NCBI GenBank assembly: GCA_965248255.1
Contig: CBDFIW010000003.1
Location: forward strand, 1,612,001-1,676,000
Length of the DNA: 64,000 nucleotides
Direction: 5' to 3'
DNA from: JAKZVK01 sp965248255
GTDB taxonomy: Bacteria > Acidobacteriota > Terriglobia > Bryobacterales > UBA6623
Part shown: positions 27,844 through 35,632 of the stretch, one piece after another
How the letters are laid out: each line of letters begins with the position of its first letter
How positions within the stretch are numbered: position 1 is the stretch's first letter
The notes under the pieces: generated by a model
The model's database searches: none
The model's input: only the letters and a program-made list of their open reading frames with translations
Told to the model about the DNA's origin: nothing
Translations under genes and position numbers: made by a program

Positions 27844-27948
27844 GTCTATGCCCTATGAGGTAACTATCGTCTTTCCAGTAGGTTACGTGTAGCAACCGAT
27901 CAATATTGTCCAAATCTTTGTCCAAATGTGACCCCTTCCTGGTGCCGC

Positions 27949-29055
27949 TCATTGAGCCTTCTCGTCTTGCCGTTCCGGACCGCTTTTGAGTGACTCCAGG
28001 TACCTCTCCGCCTTCCGGCCGACATGGGAAACATCAAGTTCGTCCACGATCCGATAGCGGTGGAGCATGTTCGAGTTCTTCCACCCGATGACGCGGCAGA
28101 CGGTCGGCTCATCGATGCCGGCGGACAGCAGGTTCCTCGCGGCCGTGCGGCGCAAGTCGTGGAACAGCAACCCGTCTAGTCCGGCATCCTTGACGGCTTT
28201 GTGCCACGCGCTGTGGTACTGGCTGGCCTCAGTGAGCCGCCGCCCGTCCTTGTGGATCAGCCAGGGCACATGCGGCCAGTACTTTTTGCGGTGGAACTCG
28301 GCCTCCCGCAAACGCTTTTCGAGATCGCCGTAGACCGGCCAGAAGCCGACCTTCTTGTTCTTCGGCTGATTGCCCGGCGGACGGATGATCTTCTTCTCCC
28401 AATCCACCTGCTCCCACTTCGCCGCGAGAATCGACCCCGCCCGCGCCCCGACGTGATAGCCGATGGCGAACAACAGCTTCAGCCATTCAGGCCCGATGCA
28501 ACCCATCAGCCGCCCGTAATCGGCCGCCAGCAGGAAGCCCTGCCGGGCGTTGTCGGCCTTGAGCGGTGAGACGCGCGGCACGTGCGTGACGAGCGGCGGG
28601 TCTTCGGCGGCTGCCGCGCGGAGCGCCGCGGTGACGAGCGCGACGTACCTGTTGACGCTGGCCGCCGCGAGGCCGCTTTCCGCGAGACGATCCTGAAACT
28701 TCTCAATGTCCCTCCTGCGCAGCTTGACAACACGGACCGCTGCCAGGCCATCGGCGAGTATTTTGGACATGCTGGTCCAGATCGTGCCGAAACTTGCCGG
28801 ACGCTCGCGCTCGTAGCGCTCAACCCGCCAGCGGACGATATCGCCCACCGTGCGCCGCATCAATCCTTCAGGCATGATTCCCTCGGCGGCCTCCGCCGTG
28901 CGGCGCTTGAGTTTCACCCGGGCGTCTGCCTCCGAGCCGCGCACGGTCTCGCTGCTCGCAACGCCTTCGACCATCCACCGGAGTTGCCATGAATGGCGTC
29001 CGCGCTTCCGGTAGCTGCCGTCGCCATGCCGATTCTTCTTCTTTCGTCGAGCCAT
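27949..29055 (-). CDS. Tyrosine recombinase / integrase
   Basis: The start chosen at 29055 gives MARRKKKNRHGDGSYRKRGR, a typical basic integrase N-terminus. Upstream in-frame ATGs would run into the excisionase-like gene. The product has 368 residues: arm-binding start, SAM-like core-binding domain (about 75-160), and a catalytic domain with Arg in GYHVGARAGSIL, the HDLRRTAARNL motif, a Trp in the place of the second His (VIGWKNSNM) and a Tyr in MLHRYRI. It probably mediates insertion of the phage-like element. The excisionase-like gene lies directly upstream on the same strand. Confidence 0.9.
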   Translation of the reverse strand: MARRKKKNRHGDGSYRKRGRHSWQLRWMVEGVASSETVRGSEADARVKLKRRTAEAAEGIMPEGLMRRTVGDIVRWRVERYERERPASFGTIWTSMSKILADGLAAVRVVKLRRRDIEKFQDRLAESGLAAASVNRYVALVTAALRAAAAEDPPLVTHVPRVSPLKADNARQGFLLAADYGRLMGCIGPEWLKLLFAIGYHVGARAGSILAAKWEQVDWEKKIIRPPGNQPKNKKVGFWPVYGDLEKRLREAEFHRKKYWPHVPWLIHKDGRRLTEASQYHSAWHKAVKDAGLDGLLFHDLRRTAARNLLSAGIDEPTVCRVIGWKNSNMLHRYRIVDELDVSHVGRKAERYLESLKSGPERQDEKAQ

Positions 29056-29077
29056 GGGGTCGATTATAAGCCCTGGG

Positions 29078-29356
29078 TCATCCCGCATGGCCCGCATCCC
29101 TCTCACACTCGACGAAATTGTCCAAATCATGCCGGTCGAACAGTAGGCGCGAGTCACTTGATGACACGCGAATTCGCTTCTCTCTTGCCAGCTTGCGAAC
29201 CATGCTCTCGGGCCGGGAGAGGTAAGCCCCCGCCTGTTTCGCGTCGAGCAAGCGGGGCTGAATCGGCGGACGGGCGCTCCATTCCTCGCGCAGCACGTCA
29301 CGCACGCCTCGTTTAATTAGTTCAAGCAATGGCTCGGCGATGCCGTAGGAAGTCAT
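29078..29356 (-). CDS. Excisionase-like helix-turn-helix DNA-binding protein
   Basis: Start 29356 (MTSYGIAEPLLELIKRGVRD) follows a purine-rich GGAGCGGAGCG segment. The product is 92 residues. The central RLLDAKQAGAYLSRPESMVR and the following LFDRHDLDNFVE are characteristic of the MerR/excisionase (HTH_17) fold. Its place 22 bases upstream of the integrase gene supports a recombination-directionality or regulatory role. A longer frame upstream is not supported. Confidence 0.75.
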   Translation of the reverse strand: MTSYGIAEPLLELIKRGVRDVLREEWSARPPIQPRLLDAKQAGAYLSRPESMVRKLAREKRIRVSSSDSRLLFDRHDLDNFVECERDAGHAG

Positions 29357-29540
29357 GTGGCGGCCTCGCTCCGCTCCGCTCCGGCGGTAACCGACCGATG
29401 TCCCCTCAGACACACCATCCGCGACCAGAGCACATGGCGGCGGGCTCCAATCACGCCCCGGATCGTGGTCACCACCAACGCAACAATTCCGCAGATCGGG
29501 CAGGGTACGATTCTTCGGCGGGCGAAGCTCACTACTCCTT

Positions 29541-30356
29541 TCATGCGGCGTCAACCCCCTGTAGCCATGCCTCCTTGAACCGCTTCAGGTAGTCGAGGGC
29601 GCCGTCCAGGTCGTTCTCGACCCAGAAACGGCAGTACTCGGGGATCTCCGATGCGAACTGTTCCGGCTCCACCGGCATTGAATTCAGGCTCTTGATGGCG
29701 TCAAAGAACGTACCCTCTCCCCGGCCCTGCTCGACATCCTGGGCCTGCTGCTCCTCCGGCTCTTCTGGCTTCGGTGTGGCGGCGCCCGTGTCCTGTTCCT
29801 TCCTCTGGTCCTTGACCACTCTTCGGAGCGCGGCGGGGATACGAATCTTGCCGTCACGCACCTTCAGGAGGAGCGCGGGGTCGGCCTTCTTGATCTTCTT
29901 CGCCGCCGCGACGTACTCCCGGTTGGTGCCAAATTGCTTCGCAGCTTGCTCTGTCGCCTCGCTCTCATGGTTAGGTTCCCCAATTTTTTGGGGAACCTTC
30001 TGCGTACCTCCCATTCGCTGGCGCTCCTTGGCCTCCCGCTCCAGCATCGGGAGGATCTCGACGGCGATGGCCGCTTTCTGGGAACTGTTCAGGTGCCGCC
30101 GGTGGAGGTTGAGGCTGAGAACGACCGACGCCGGGGAACCCCCGCTGCCGTCCCACTCGCGAAACTTAGGCTCGAGGCCCAGATCGCGGCACGCGCAGTA
30201 GCGGTTCCGACCGTCTAAAATGCGTCCGTCCGGGTGCATCAGAATGGGCTCGCGCTGTCCGTGTTCCCGGATGTCGTCGACCAGCGCCTGATATTCATCG
30301 TCCTCCATCAAAGGGAAGATACCGGCGGCCGGGTGGAATCTCAATATCAAGCCCAT
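29541..30356 (-). CDS. ParB/Spo0J-like N-terminal-domain protein
   Basis: The chosen start, 30356, lies just after AAGGAGGAAC and gives 271 residues. The N-terminus holds the ParB-like box (LMEDDEYQALVDDIREHGQR then PILMHPDGRILDGRNRYCAC), followed by a KorB-type helix region (NLHRRHLNSSQKAAIA). Residues 190-215 are a charged linker, and the C-terminus is acidic-aromatic. On phage-like elements such proteins act as regulators or partition-type DNA-binding factors. No ParA partner is visible. Confidence 0.85.
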   Translation of the reverse strand: MGLILRFHPAAGIFPLMEDDEYQALVDDIREHGQREPILMHPDGRILDGRNRYCACRDLGLEPKFREWDGSGGSPASVVLSLNLHRRHLNSSQKAAIAVEILPMLEREAKERQRMGGTQKVPQKIGEPNHESEATEQAAKQFGTNREYVAAAKKIKKADPALLLKVRDGKIRIPAALRRVVKDQRKEQDTGAATPKPEEPEEQQAQDVEQGRGEGTFFDAIKSLNSMPVEPEQFASEIPEYCRFWVENDLDGALDYLKRFKEAWLQGVDAA

Positions 30357-30594
30357 TGCTTGTTCCTCCTTCCTTTTCAAACTTGCTTCCTTCCCTTGCC
30401 CTGCCGAGCCTAGCCCTGCCTTGCCTCACCTTGCCTAGCCCAGCGTAGCTGGCCAGCGCGGCGGCTTTGTCTGCCCAGTCTTGGCATTCGTCGATCTTGG
30501 AACACTCCGTCAGGGCCTGCTTTGCGTGGACGTAGGTGTCGGGTAGCCGCACGCCTGGCTGCGTCAGCGCGTCTTGTGTCCGCGTCGCACTCAC
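30295..30594 (-). CDS. Small phage-type protein with repetitive basic segment
   Basis: The protein has 99 residues. The GTG start at 30594 overlaps the stop of the Cro-like gene. The first half, HAKQALTECSKIDECQDWAD then KAAALASYA, matches a small protein common in prophages just upstream of ParB-like genes. The second half is encoded by a low-complexity run of ten-base AAGGCAGGGC-like repeats (about 30365-30455) and reads as Gly-Lys-Arg-rich sequence. The usual continuation of the family is lost, so the gene may be altered. It overlaps the ParB gene by 62 bases. Confidence 0.55.
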   Translation of the reverse strand: MSATRTQDALTQPGVRLPDTYVHAKQALTECSKIDECQDWADKAAALASYAGLGKVRQGRARLGRAREGSKFEKEGGTSNGLDIEIPPGRRYLPFDGGR

Positions 30595-30848
30595 GCCGCC
30601 TCCTTTTCCCCCGACCGCCTGGGGCGCGGGATGTCCGTCGGCCACTCCAGATCAGGGGGCCAGTGGTCGGAGAACCACGACATAATTCGGTCGCGCCGAC
30701 GAACGGTAATCCCCCGGCCATTTCTCAGGCGGTCTAGTAGCTGTCCCTGGCCTGCGGCATACAGGCTCACGGTAGTTAGAGAGAGCCCTTGCTTGGCCGC
30801 GTAGTGTTCGGCCAAGATCAGGATGTTTCGGATATCGTCACTGGCCAC
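30591..30848 (-). CDS. Cro-like small helix-turn-helix phage regulator
   Basis: GTG at 30848 is preferred: it lies 10 bases after a strong -10 box and leaves the operator region outside the gene. An ATG at 30920 would place both control sites inside the gene. The 85-residue product reads DIRNILILAEHYAAKQGLSL, then TTVSLYAAGQGQLLDRLRNG and RDRIMSWFSDHWPPDLEWP, a type frequent as the first lytic-side gene of prophages. It is transcribed divergently from the CI-like repressor. The mRNA would be nearly leaderless. Confidence 0.65.
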   Translation of the reverse strand: MASDDIRNILILAEHYAAKQGLSLTTVSLYAAGQGQLLDRLRNGRGITVRRRDRIMSWFSDHWPPDLEWPTDIPRPRRSGEKEAA

Positions 30849-30857
30849 AATGCCAGT

Positions 30858-30886
30858 ATTGTACTGGCTAACTAGCCAAGATGCAA
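30858..30886 (-). promoter_or_regulatory. Leftward sigma70 promoter for the Cro-like operon
   Basis: On the minus strand TTGCAT (30886-30881), a 17-base spacer and TACAAT (30863-30858) form a strong promoter. The spacer contains the operator TGGCTAACTAGCCA, so repressor binding there would directly block RNA polymerase. Confidence 0.7.
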
Positions 30887-30894
30887 GCTGAAAA

Positions 30895-30923
30895 TTGCGT
30901 TGGGCGTTTTTTTCTGGCATTCT
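30895..30923 (+). promoter_or_regulatory. Weak rightward promoter for the CI-like gene
   Basis: TTGCGT (30895-30900), a 17-base spacer and CATTCT (30918-30923) precede the ATG at 30931 by only seven bases, so the transcript would be leaderless, as for lambda cI from its maintenance promoter. Operator three overlaps the -10. Confidence 0.5.
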
Positions 30924-30930
30924 TGCCAAT

Positions 30931-32305
30931 ATGAGGACTCCTGAATTACTCCGCCTCATCGACAAACGTTTGGCCGAGCTAGGTATCTCGGCCTCGGAGG
31001 CATCTACACGCGCAGTGGGGAACCATTATTTGATAAGGAACATGCATCGCAGGACCGGGATGCCCTCGGTCGAGAACCTCCAGGCTATCTGCAACGCCCT
31101 CGGCCTCGAGTTTTACGTCGGCCCGCCACGCGAGCCTGCTCCCGAGCCCCCCACCCCTGCCCTTGACCGTTTCTCGCCTTCGGTCGAGATGCCGGTGCGG
31201 GGCTGGGCGCGGTGCTCCATCGAAGGGTATCTCGAGGGCGAGAAGAAATTCCACGATTTGCCGATGCCCGTGGGGTTGGAGGACGAAGACGCCTTCTACG
31301 CCATGGCCCTGGGGCCGTCGATGAGATCCGAGGGAGTCGAGAACGGCGATTACTGCGTCGTCTCGCCCAACACGCCGTTGGCCGCCGGCCTCAGGGTATG
31401 GCTCAAGAACCACCGGGACCAGGTGACGATCAAGCGGCTGCTTGCCGAAACCGATAAACATTACGAGCTGCTGGGCTGGCAGGACCCGGACGAGAAGGGG
31501 AACCAGGCGCCCTATCACGATCAATGGCTGAAGTCGTATGTAAAGGCCAAGGGCGCGGTGCTGGAGGTTTACCGGGGCAGGCCCAGCGTGAAGAACCCGC
31601 CTTTGCTGATTGCCGACCCCAGGCCGCCGCCGGGGCTGCCCAAGGGAGCGAGGGCGCTGGAGGTGTCGGGGGCGGTCGAGCAGCGGTTCACGGACGAGGC
31701 CCTGCGCAGCGAGATAAGCACCATGCGGGACGAAATGGCACGGCGTGCCGAAGCCACGGAGACTGCGCTCAAGGAGTTAGTCTCGCGGCTGCCCCCCTGC
31801 GGCCCACAATCTCGAAGACGACACCGCCCAGCGCTCACCGGCGGGCGGCAAAGTTCTCCCCTTCGTCCCTGCCACCGAGAGCGTGGACGATGACGATTTC
31901 GATTCGGTCCGGCGCTACGACGCCGATGAAGTGCGGCTCGCGGCGGGGGGGCTCGCGTTCGTTGACCGTGAGCCTCTCGCGGGCGAAGTCAAGTTCCGGC
32001 GAGACTGGCTGGGGTCGCACAGACTAGAAGCAAAGAACCTGATGCTGCTTGACGTGATAGGCGACAGCATGTTGCCGACGATCGAGGAAAGGGATTCGGT
32101 GCTGATCGACGAGTCCCGCCGCAAGCCGCGCAGCGGCAGGATCTACGGCTTGCGGACGACAGACGGGCCGCTGGTCAAGCGCCTGCGCAAGCGCGGGGGC
32201 CGCTGGTGGGCCGACAGCGACAACGACAAATACGAGCCGCGCCTGATGAGCGAGGAGGACCAAACCCTCGGGCGCGTCGTTTGGTGGGCGCACACGGAGG
32301 AGTGA
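30931..32305 (+). pseudogene. CI-like repressor with two S24 peptidase-fold domains, split by a frameshift
   Basis: From the leaderless ATG 30931, residues 1-70 form a helix-turn-helix (LLRLIDKRLAELGISASEAS). A first S24-like domain follows at about 90-190, with MALGPSMRSEGVENGDYCVV, then a coiled-coil linker. That frame runs out of register at a C6 run (31792-31797). Removing one C restores a linker and a second S24 domain (31883-32305 frame) with IGDSMLPTIEERDSVLIDES and LVKRLRKRGG. GxSM in both supplies the candidate Ser nucleophile, with Lys following. Two S24 domains in one repressor is unusual. The frameshift could be a sequencing error. Confidence 0.65.
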
Positions 32306-32374
32306 GGGGGTGCCGCGGTGGTCGGTCAGGTGATGTGGACGGGGCGGACGCTGCGAGGTCGAATCCCAAGCTGA
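32306..32374 (+). pseudogene. S24 repressor 3'-end remnant (first copy)
   Basis: Directly after the stop of the CI-like gene, and in the same frame, the bases read VVGQVMWTGRTLRGRIPS then stop. The pattern 'VIGxVxWxxRTL' is the last beta strand of S24-type phage repressors. It cannot belong to the second S24 domain, which has its own complete end (GRVVWWAHTEE). It is a leftover of another repressor gene. Confidence 0.55.
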
Positions 32375-32475
32375 GCGTGGCCTTGACATTCGCCATTTGT
32401 TCGCCCTATACTATTAACCTCTGGACGCAGCCCAGCGTCGGCGAGCCTGACGCGGGAAACAGGGGGGAAGATCTG

Positions 32476-32718
32476 ATGCGAACGACCCAATACGTCGTGC
32501 AACCGTACAAGACGGGCCGGCGGAACCGGCTGATGCAGGCGGATCCGCTTGTGGTTCGGAGTGCGGCATCGGCCCGGATCCGGGCCGAGAAGCTATTCAA
32601 GGCGGGCCGCCATGTTGGAGTGGACGCCTACTCGGTAACGAGCGACCCGGATGCGGGGGAGTACGGCGAGCCGGTGTTCCATATCCGGCTCGGCAAGGTG
32701 CCGCGAGAGGCGGAGTAG
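32476..32718 (+). CDS. Small basic protein of unknown function
   Basis: The product has 80 residues. ATG 32476 follows a GGGGGGAAGA ribosome site. The middle is basic and helical (RRNRLMQADPLVVRSAASAR), and the end is beta-like (GEYGEPVFHIRLGKVPREAE). It lies between the repressor and the Panacea-like gene on the same strand. There is no family I can name. Size and RBS support expression. Confidence 0.5.
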   Translation: MRTTQYVVQPYKTGRRNRLMQADPLVVRSAASARIRAEKLFKAGRHVGVDAYSVTSDPDAGEYGEPVFHIRLGKVPREAE

Positions 32719-32877
32719 CGCCGGGGCGAGGTCCCTGTCGGCCTCACGGCTGCGGACGGGGCGGTCGCCGTGAGGAGGGTGTTGTGGGTGCCGACACCAC
32801 GGGTGTGGCGCAGCTCGACAAGCGCGTATTCTGCTACGCTCGTGTTGTCAAGTCTGGAGAGAGAGGGGGATACGATC

Positions 32878-33327
32878 ATGGCAACGTCACTTACGCCACG
32901 CCAAAAGTACGTTCTGGCGGCGCTAGCGGCCGATCCGGGAGCATGCTTTGAATCCGTTCAGATTCAGAAGCTGCTTTTCCTCTTGGACGAAAATATCACC
33001 GACGCGCCGGGGGGAAAGCAATTCGACTTTAAGCCGTATGACTACGGACCATTCGATAAGGATGTTTACGTGGAACTCGAAGCCTTGCAAGAACGAGGGC
33101 TCGTACAGATGACGACAATCAGTCCGAACTTTTCTCGTCGACAGTACTCCTTGACTTTTAACGGCCAGAAGCAAGGCGGACATGCACTCAAGAAATTTGC
33201 ACCCGACACCGCAGCGTATGTCAAGGACCTTTCCCGCTGGGTGAGGCAACAGTCCTTCGCCACACTAGTTGGTTCGATCTACAAAGCATATCCACATATG
33301 CGCGAAAACAGCATTTTTCAAGATTAG
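32878..33327 (+). CDS. Panacea/SocA-like (DUF4065-type) protein
   Basis: ATG 32878 lies after GAGAGGGGGA. The 149-residue chain opens with a winged-helix-like part (TPRQKYVLAALAADPGACFE), then VQIQKLLFLLDENI and FDFKPYDYGPFDKDVYVELE ALQERGLV. Those blocks match the Panacea (SocA-like) domain, known as an antitoxin that pairs with many toxins, and in SocA itself as a ClpXP adaptor. The next gene, a proteasome-type hydrolase, starts one base after the stop, so they are one operon. This would fit an adaptor or antitoxin of that protease, by inference. Confidence 0.65.
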   Translation: MATSLTPRQKYVLAALAADPGACFESVQIQKLLFLLDENITDAPGGKQFDFKPYDYGPFDKDVYVELEALQERGLVQMTTISPNFSRRQYSLTFNGQKQGGHALKKFAPDTAAYVKDLSRWVRQQSFATLVGSIYKAYPHMRENSIFQD

Positions 33328-33328
33328 A

Positions 33329-34081
33329 ATGACTGTACTAGTTGGAGTCCGATGCTCAAATGGAGTTGTTGTCGGCGCCGACGGTTCTACAACGTTCACT
33401 GCTGGGCAACAGAAGACCATTGAGCAGCCAACGAAAAAGAAAATAGTTATCATACGAGATCATGTGATAGTTGCCTGCAGCGGTTACGTTGGCCATGCTC
33501 AGCGGTTTTCCCATCTTGTCGAGCGGTTATGGGACGATGACTCATTCAAAAACAAGGGGTCTATTGATATTGGCAAAATGCTCAGCAGGGAGGGAATCCA
33601 GGAGTTCCAACAGACATACGTCAAAGACCTTAACTTGTCTGTACTTGTGGCCTGTTCGGCCAAGCAAGAGCCGCTTTTGTGTGAACTCCCTGGCACTAAC
33701 ATCCTCCAGCCCGAGATCAAGGACCCCGACGACATCTGGTACGTTTCAGTGGGAAGCGGGCAGCCGATAGTTGACCCCTTTTTAGGATTTCTTCGTTCGA
33801 TATTCTGGGAAAAGAACCCTCCGAATCTACGTGGTGGGATCTTCATGACACTTTGGGCGTTGCGTCATGCCTGCGAAGTCAATCCTGGGGGAATTAACGA
33901 ACCGATCTCAATAGCGGTCCTGGAGCGCAAGAAGGAAAATTTTAAGGCTCGCTTATTATCAGAGGAAGAACTGAAGGAACACCGCGACATGGTAAAAAGT
34001 GCAACGGATCATATGGCCTCATTTCAAGAGATACTGTTAGGCCAATCCGGCGCGACCGAGGTACCACGGCCCAAATCGTAA
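33329..34081 (+). CDS. Proteasome-type Ntn-hydrolase (HslV/Anbu/beta-subunit-like)
   Basis: ATG 33329 gives 250 residues beginning MTVLVGVRCSNGVVVGADGS. After Met removal Thr is residue 1, as in HslV. Asp17 is in GAD, and Lys 35-37 in KKKIVIIRDH is placed like catalytic Lys33 of proteasome beta subunits with a two-residue insertion. VIVACSGYVGHAQR and VSVGSGQPIVDPFLGFLRSI match later strands of the fold. A C-terminal helical extension is charged. Such peptidases form self-compartmentalising rings. Its location in phage-type cargo beside a Panacea-like gene is remarkable. AT content is higher than in neighbours, suggesting separate acquisition. Confidence 0.7.
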   Translation: MTVLVGVRCSNGVVVGADGSTTFTAGQQKTIEQPTKKKIVIIRDHVIVACSGYVGHAQRFSHLVERLWDDDSFKNKGSIDIGKMLSREGIQEFQQTYVKDLNLSVLVACSAKQEPLLCELPGTNILQPEIKDPDDIWYVSVGSGQPIVDPFLGFLRSIFWEKNPPNLRGGIFMTLWALRHACEVNPGGINEPISIAVLERKKENFKARLLSEEELKEHRDMVKSATDHMASFQEILLGQSGATEVPRPKS

Positions 34082-34156
34082 CATGCGATAGGGAACGAAC
34101 AGTGTGAGGTCAGCAACCGTAGGCACATTCAGGCGAAGCCGGACTACCCTGGCTTC

Positions 34157-35080
34157 TCACCTGCGTTGATAGAAGCGGGCGACAGCGCCTTTGCGCACGG
34201 CCTGTGAGCGCGTGTAGCGGGCGGGCATGCCGGGGGATTTCCATCTTCCCGCGGTCATCAGGGCCGGCAGCTCGGTATCCTCGGCGGCGAGGTCCTGCGC
34301 CATGCCGATGCGCGGCGAATGGCCTGAGAACTGGCCCGTCAGTCCCGCTGCTGCCGCCGCGTCCCGTATCCTGCGGCTGATCTGAGAAGCGCTCAGCCCG
34401 AACACGGAATCCTGCGGCTGCGCGCCGGCCTTGCGGACCGCGGCCAGGTCCTGCATGGCCGCCCGGCCGATGTAGAGCACGCAGCCTTCGCCTTCGGGGT
34501 CGGTCTTCGAGCAGTGCAGGGTGAGGCGGCCGGAACCGTCCTCGGCCGAGAGGATATCGCCCCATCTCAGCGCGGCGGCCTCGGAGCGCCGCAGAAGACC
34601 GTCTCGCATGAGGGAGCACAAGGCAACATCGACCGCGGCACGGCGGGTATTTCGCCGCAAGGGCGCAGCGGCGCGGATGGCCTCTAGCGCCTCGGCCGTG
34701 AGCGGCGCCGCTTGATCGACACTGCCATTGCCCCGGGCAAGGCCCGACAGGACACGCTTGACGCCGGCGTGCGCGGTCGGGTCCGCTCTGCCAGCCTCTT
34801 TGTGCGCCGCGGCGATCGCGGCACGGATGAGCCGCAGTGTCGGGACTTTCGACTGCTCAGCGCGCTGGGCCAGATAGGCCGCGACCATCTCGGGATCGGC
34901 CGGCAGCGCGGACACGCCTCGACCTTTCGCCCAGCTCTGCCACAACCGCCACTGAGCGGCGTAGGCGCGGCGAGTGTGGGGACTGCGGCTGTTTTCGAGC
35001 GCCGATTGGATCCGTTCGCGATCGGCGGGCGTTATCCGCAGAGAGCCTGGAGAGTCTAGTGTGGCAACGGTGGCGTCCAT
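34157..35080 (-). CDS. Tyrosine recombinase (second integrase)
   Basis: The protein has 307 residues. A core-binding domain covers about 20-110 (SPHTRRAYAAQWRLWQSWAK) and a catalytic domain about 125-300. Catalytic Arg lies in MRDGLLRRSEAAALRWGDI, the GHSPRIGMAQDLA motif carries His and Arg, and Tyr lies in MPARYTRSQAVRKG with AGRWKSP before it. It is unrelated in detail to the integrase at 28-29 kb. Placed at the end of the virion block, it may be the integrase of that phage, or the mark of a separate insertion. Confidence 0.9.
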   Translation of the reverse strand: MDATVATLDSPGSLRITPADRERIQSALENSRSPHTRRAYAAQWRLWQSWAKGRGVSALPADPEMVAAYLAQRAEQSKVPTLRLIRAAIAAAHKEAGRADPTAHAGVKRVLSGLARGNGSVDQAAPLTAEALEAIRAAAPLRRNTRRAAVDVALCSLMRDGLLRRSEAAALRWGDILSAEDGSGRLTLHCSKTDPEGEGCVLYIGRAAMQDLAAVRKAGAQPQDSVFGLSASQISRRIRDAAAAAGLTGQFSGHSPRIGMAQDLAAEDTELPALMTAGRWKSPGMPARYTRSQAVRKGAVARFYQRR

Positions 35081-35169
35081 GGTTATGATGGTATAATGCC
35101 ATCTCTACCGATGTCAACACAATATGTGTCTCGGCCCTTCTCAGCCGAACTTGATACCAAAGATTCTTA

Positions 35170-35352
35170 GTGGTTTGGCGTCGGCCGCGGGCAGGGTGCC
35201 CGCCAGCGCCAGGGTGTTGTTGGCGCGCCGCGCCAGGTGCTGACGGCAATGTCCACCGTGGGAGCAGCGGCGGAGATGTCGATCTCACCGCTGAACAACT
35301 CCTTCAGAGCGGCAGCGGCGGCGCCTCTTGCGGCTGGGAAATGGATCGACAT
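35170..35352 (-). pseudogene. Internally deleted duplicate of the propeller/tail gene
   Basis: The minus frame encodes ALKELFSGEIDISAAAPTVD IAVSTW, nearly the same as the beginning of the tail gene at 36.7 kb. It then jumps at about 35236 into bases matching the 3' end of that gene near 35.7 kb (LALAGTLPAADAK in another frame). About 1 kb has been lost between the two parts. Two near-identical genes therefore once lay in tandem. Confidence 0.7.
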
Positions 35353-35353
35353 T

Positions 35354-35632
35354 TCAGGATGTCTCCGTGACCACGAGAACGCTGTGGCCCTGGCCTTCCG
35401 CCCAGCACCAGAGGCCCTCTCCGGTCCGCGGCGTGATACTGATGAACGCGAAGTTCTCGAGCACATGGCCGCCGCCGGAGGCGTCCGGCGCGGTGGGCGC
35501 CTCAAACAGCCGCACCCGTGACGGCGACGGCGAAGGGTCGGTGACCTGGAGCAGACAACTCGTTTCCTCGGTCAGCGACAATTCACTGACCAGATTGGTC
35601 GGGGTTGCGGTCACCTGGTAGGTCTGTGTCAT
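35354..35632 (-). CDS. Small virion-associated protein
   Basis: The product has 92 residues. It starts within the stop of the upstream tail gene (ATGA), so it is co-translated with it. The beta-rich chain, with Val-Ser-Thr-rich strands and a GEGLWCWAEGQGHSVLVV ending, looks like a small decoration or tail-tip protein. No name can be assigned. Its position in the leftward structural operon supports a virion role. Confidence 0.55.
   Translation of the reverse strand: MTQTYQVTATPTNLVSELSLTEETSCLLQVTDPSPSPSRVRLFEAPTAPDASGGGHVLENFAFISITPRTGEGLWCWAEGQGHSVLVVTETS

Larger units (their letters stand above)
30842..30928. promoter_or_regulatory. Three TGGC-N6-GCCA operators of the lysogeny switch
   Basis: Identical half-sites occur at 30842-30855, 30865-30878 and 30915-30928, always TGGC-N6-GCCA. 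The first two centres are 23 bases apart, about two helical turns, as in lambda-type operators. The middle site fills the spacer of the leftward promoter and the third covers the -10 of the rightward one. A perfect GCCAGTA/TACTGGC palindrome at 30852-30868 links the first two. The adjacent CI-like and Cro-like proteins are the likely ligands. Confidence 0.75.

Noticed and set aside
32340..32380. GGTCGAATCCC segment resembling a tRNA T-arm
   Set aside because: No acceptor, D or anticodon stems around it; the bases belong to the S24 tail remnant.
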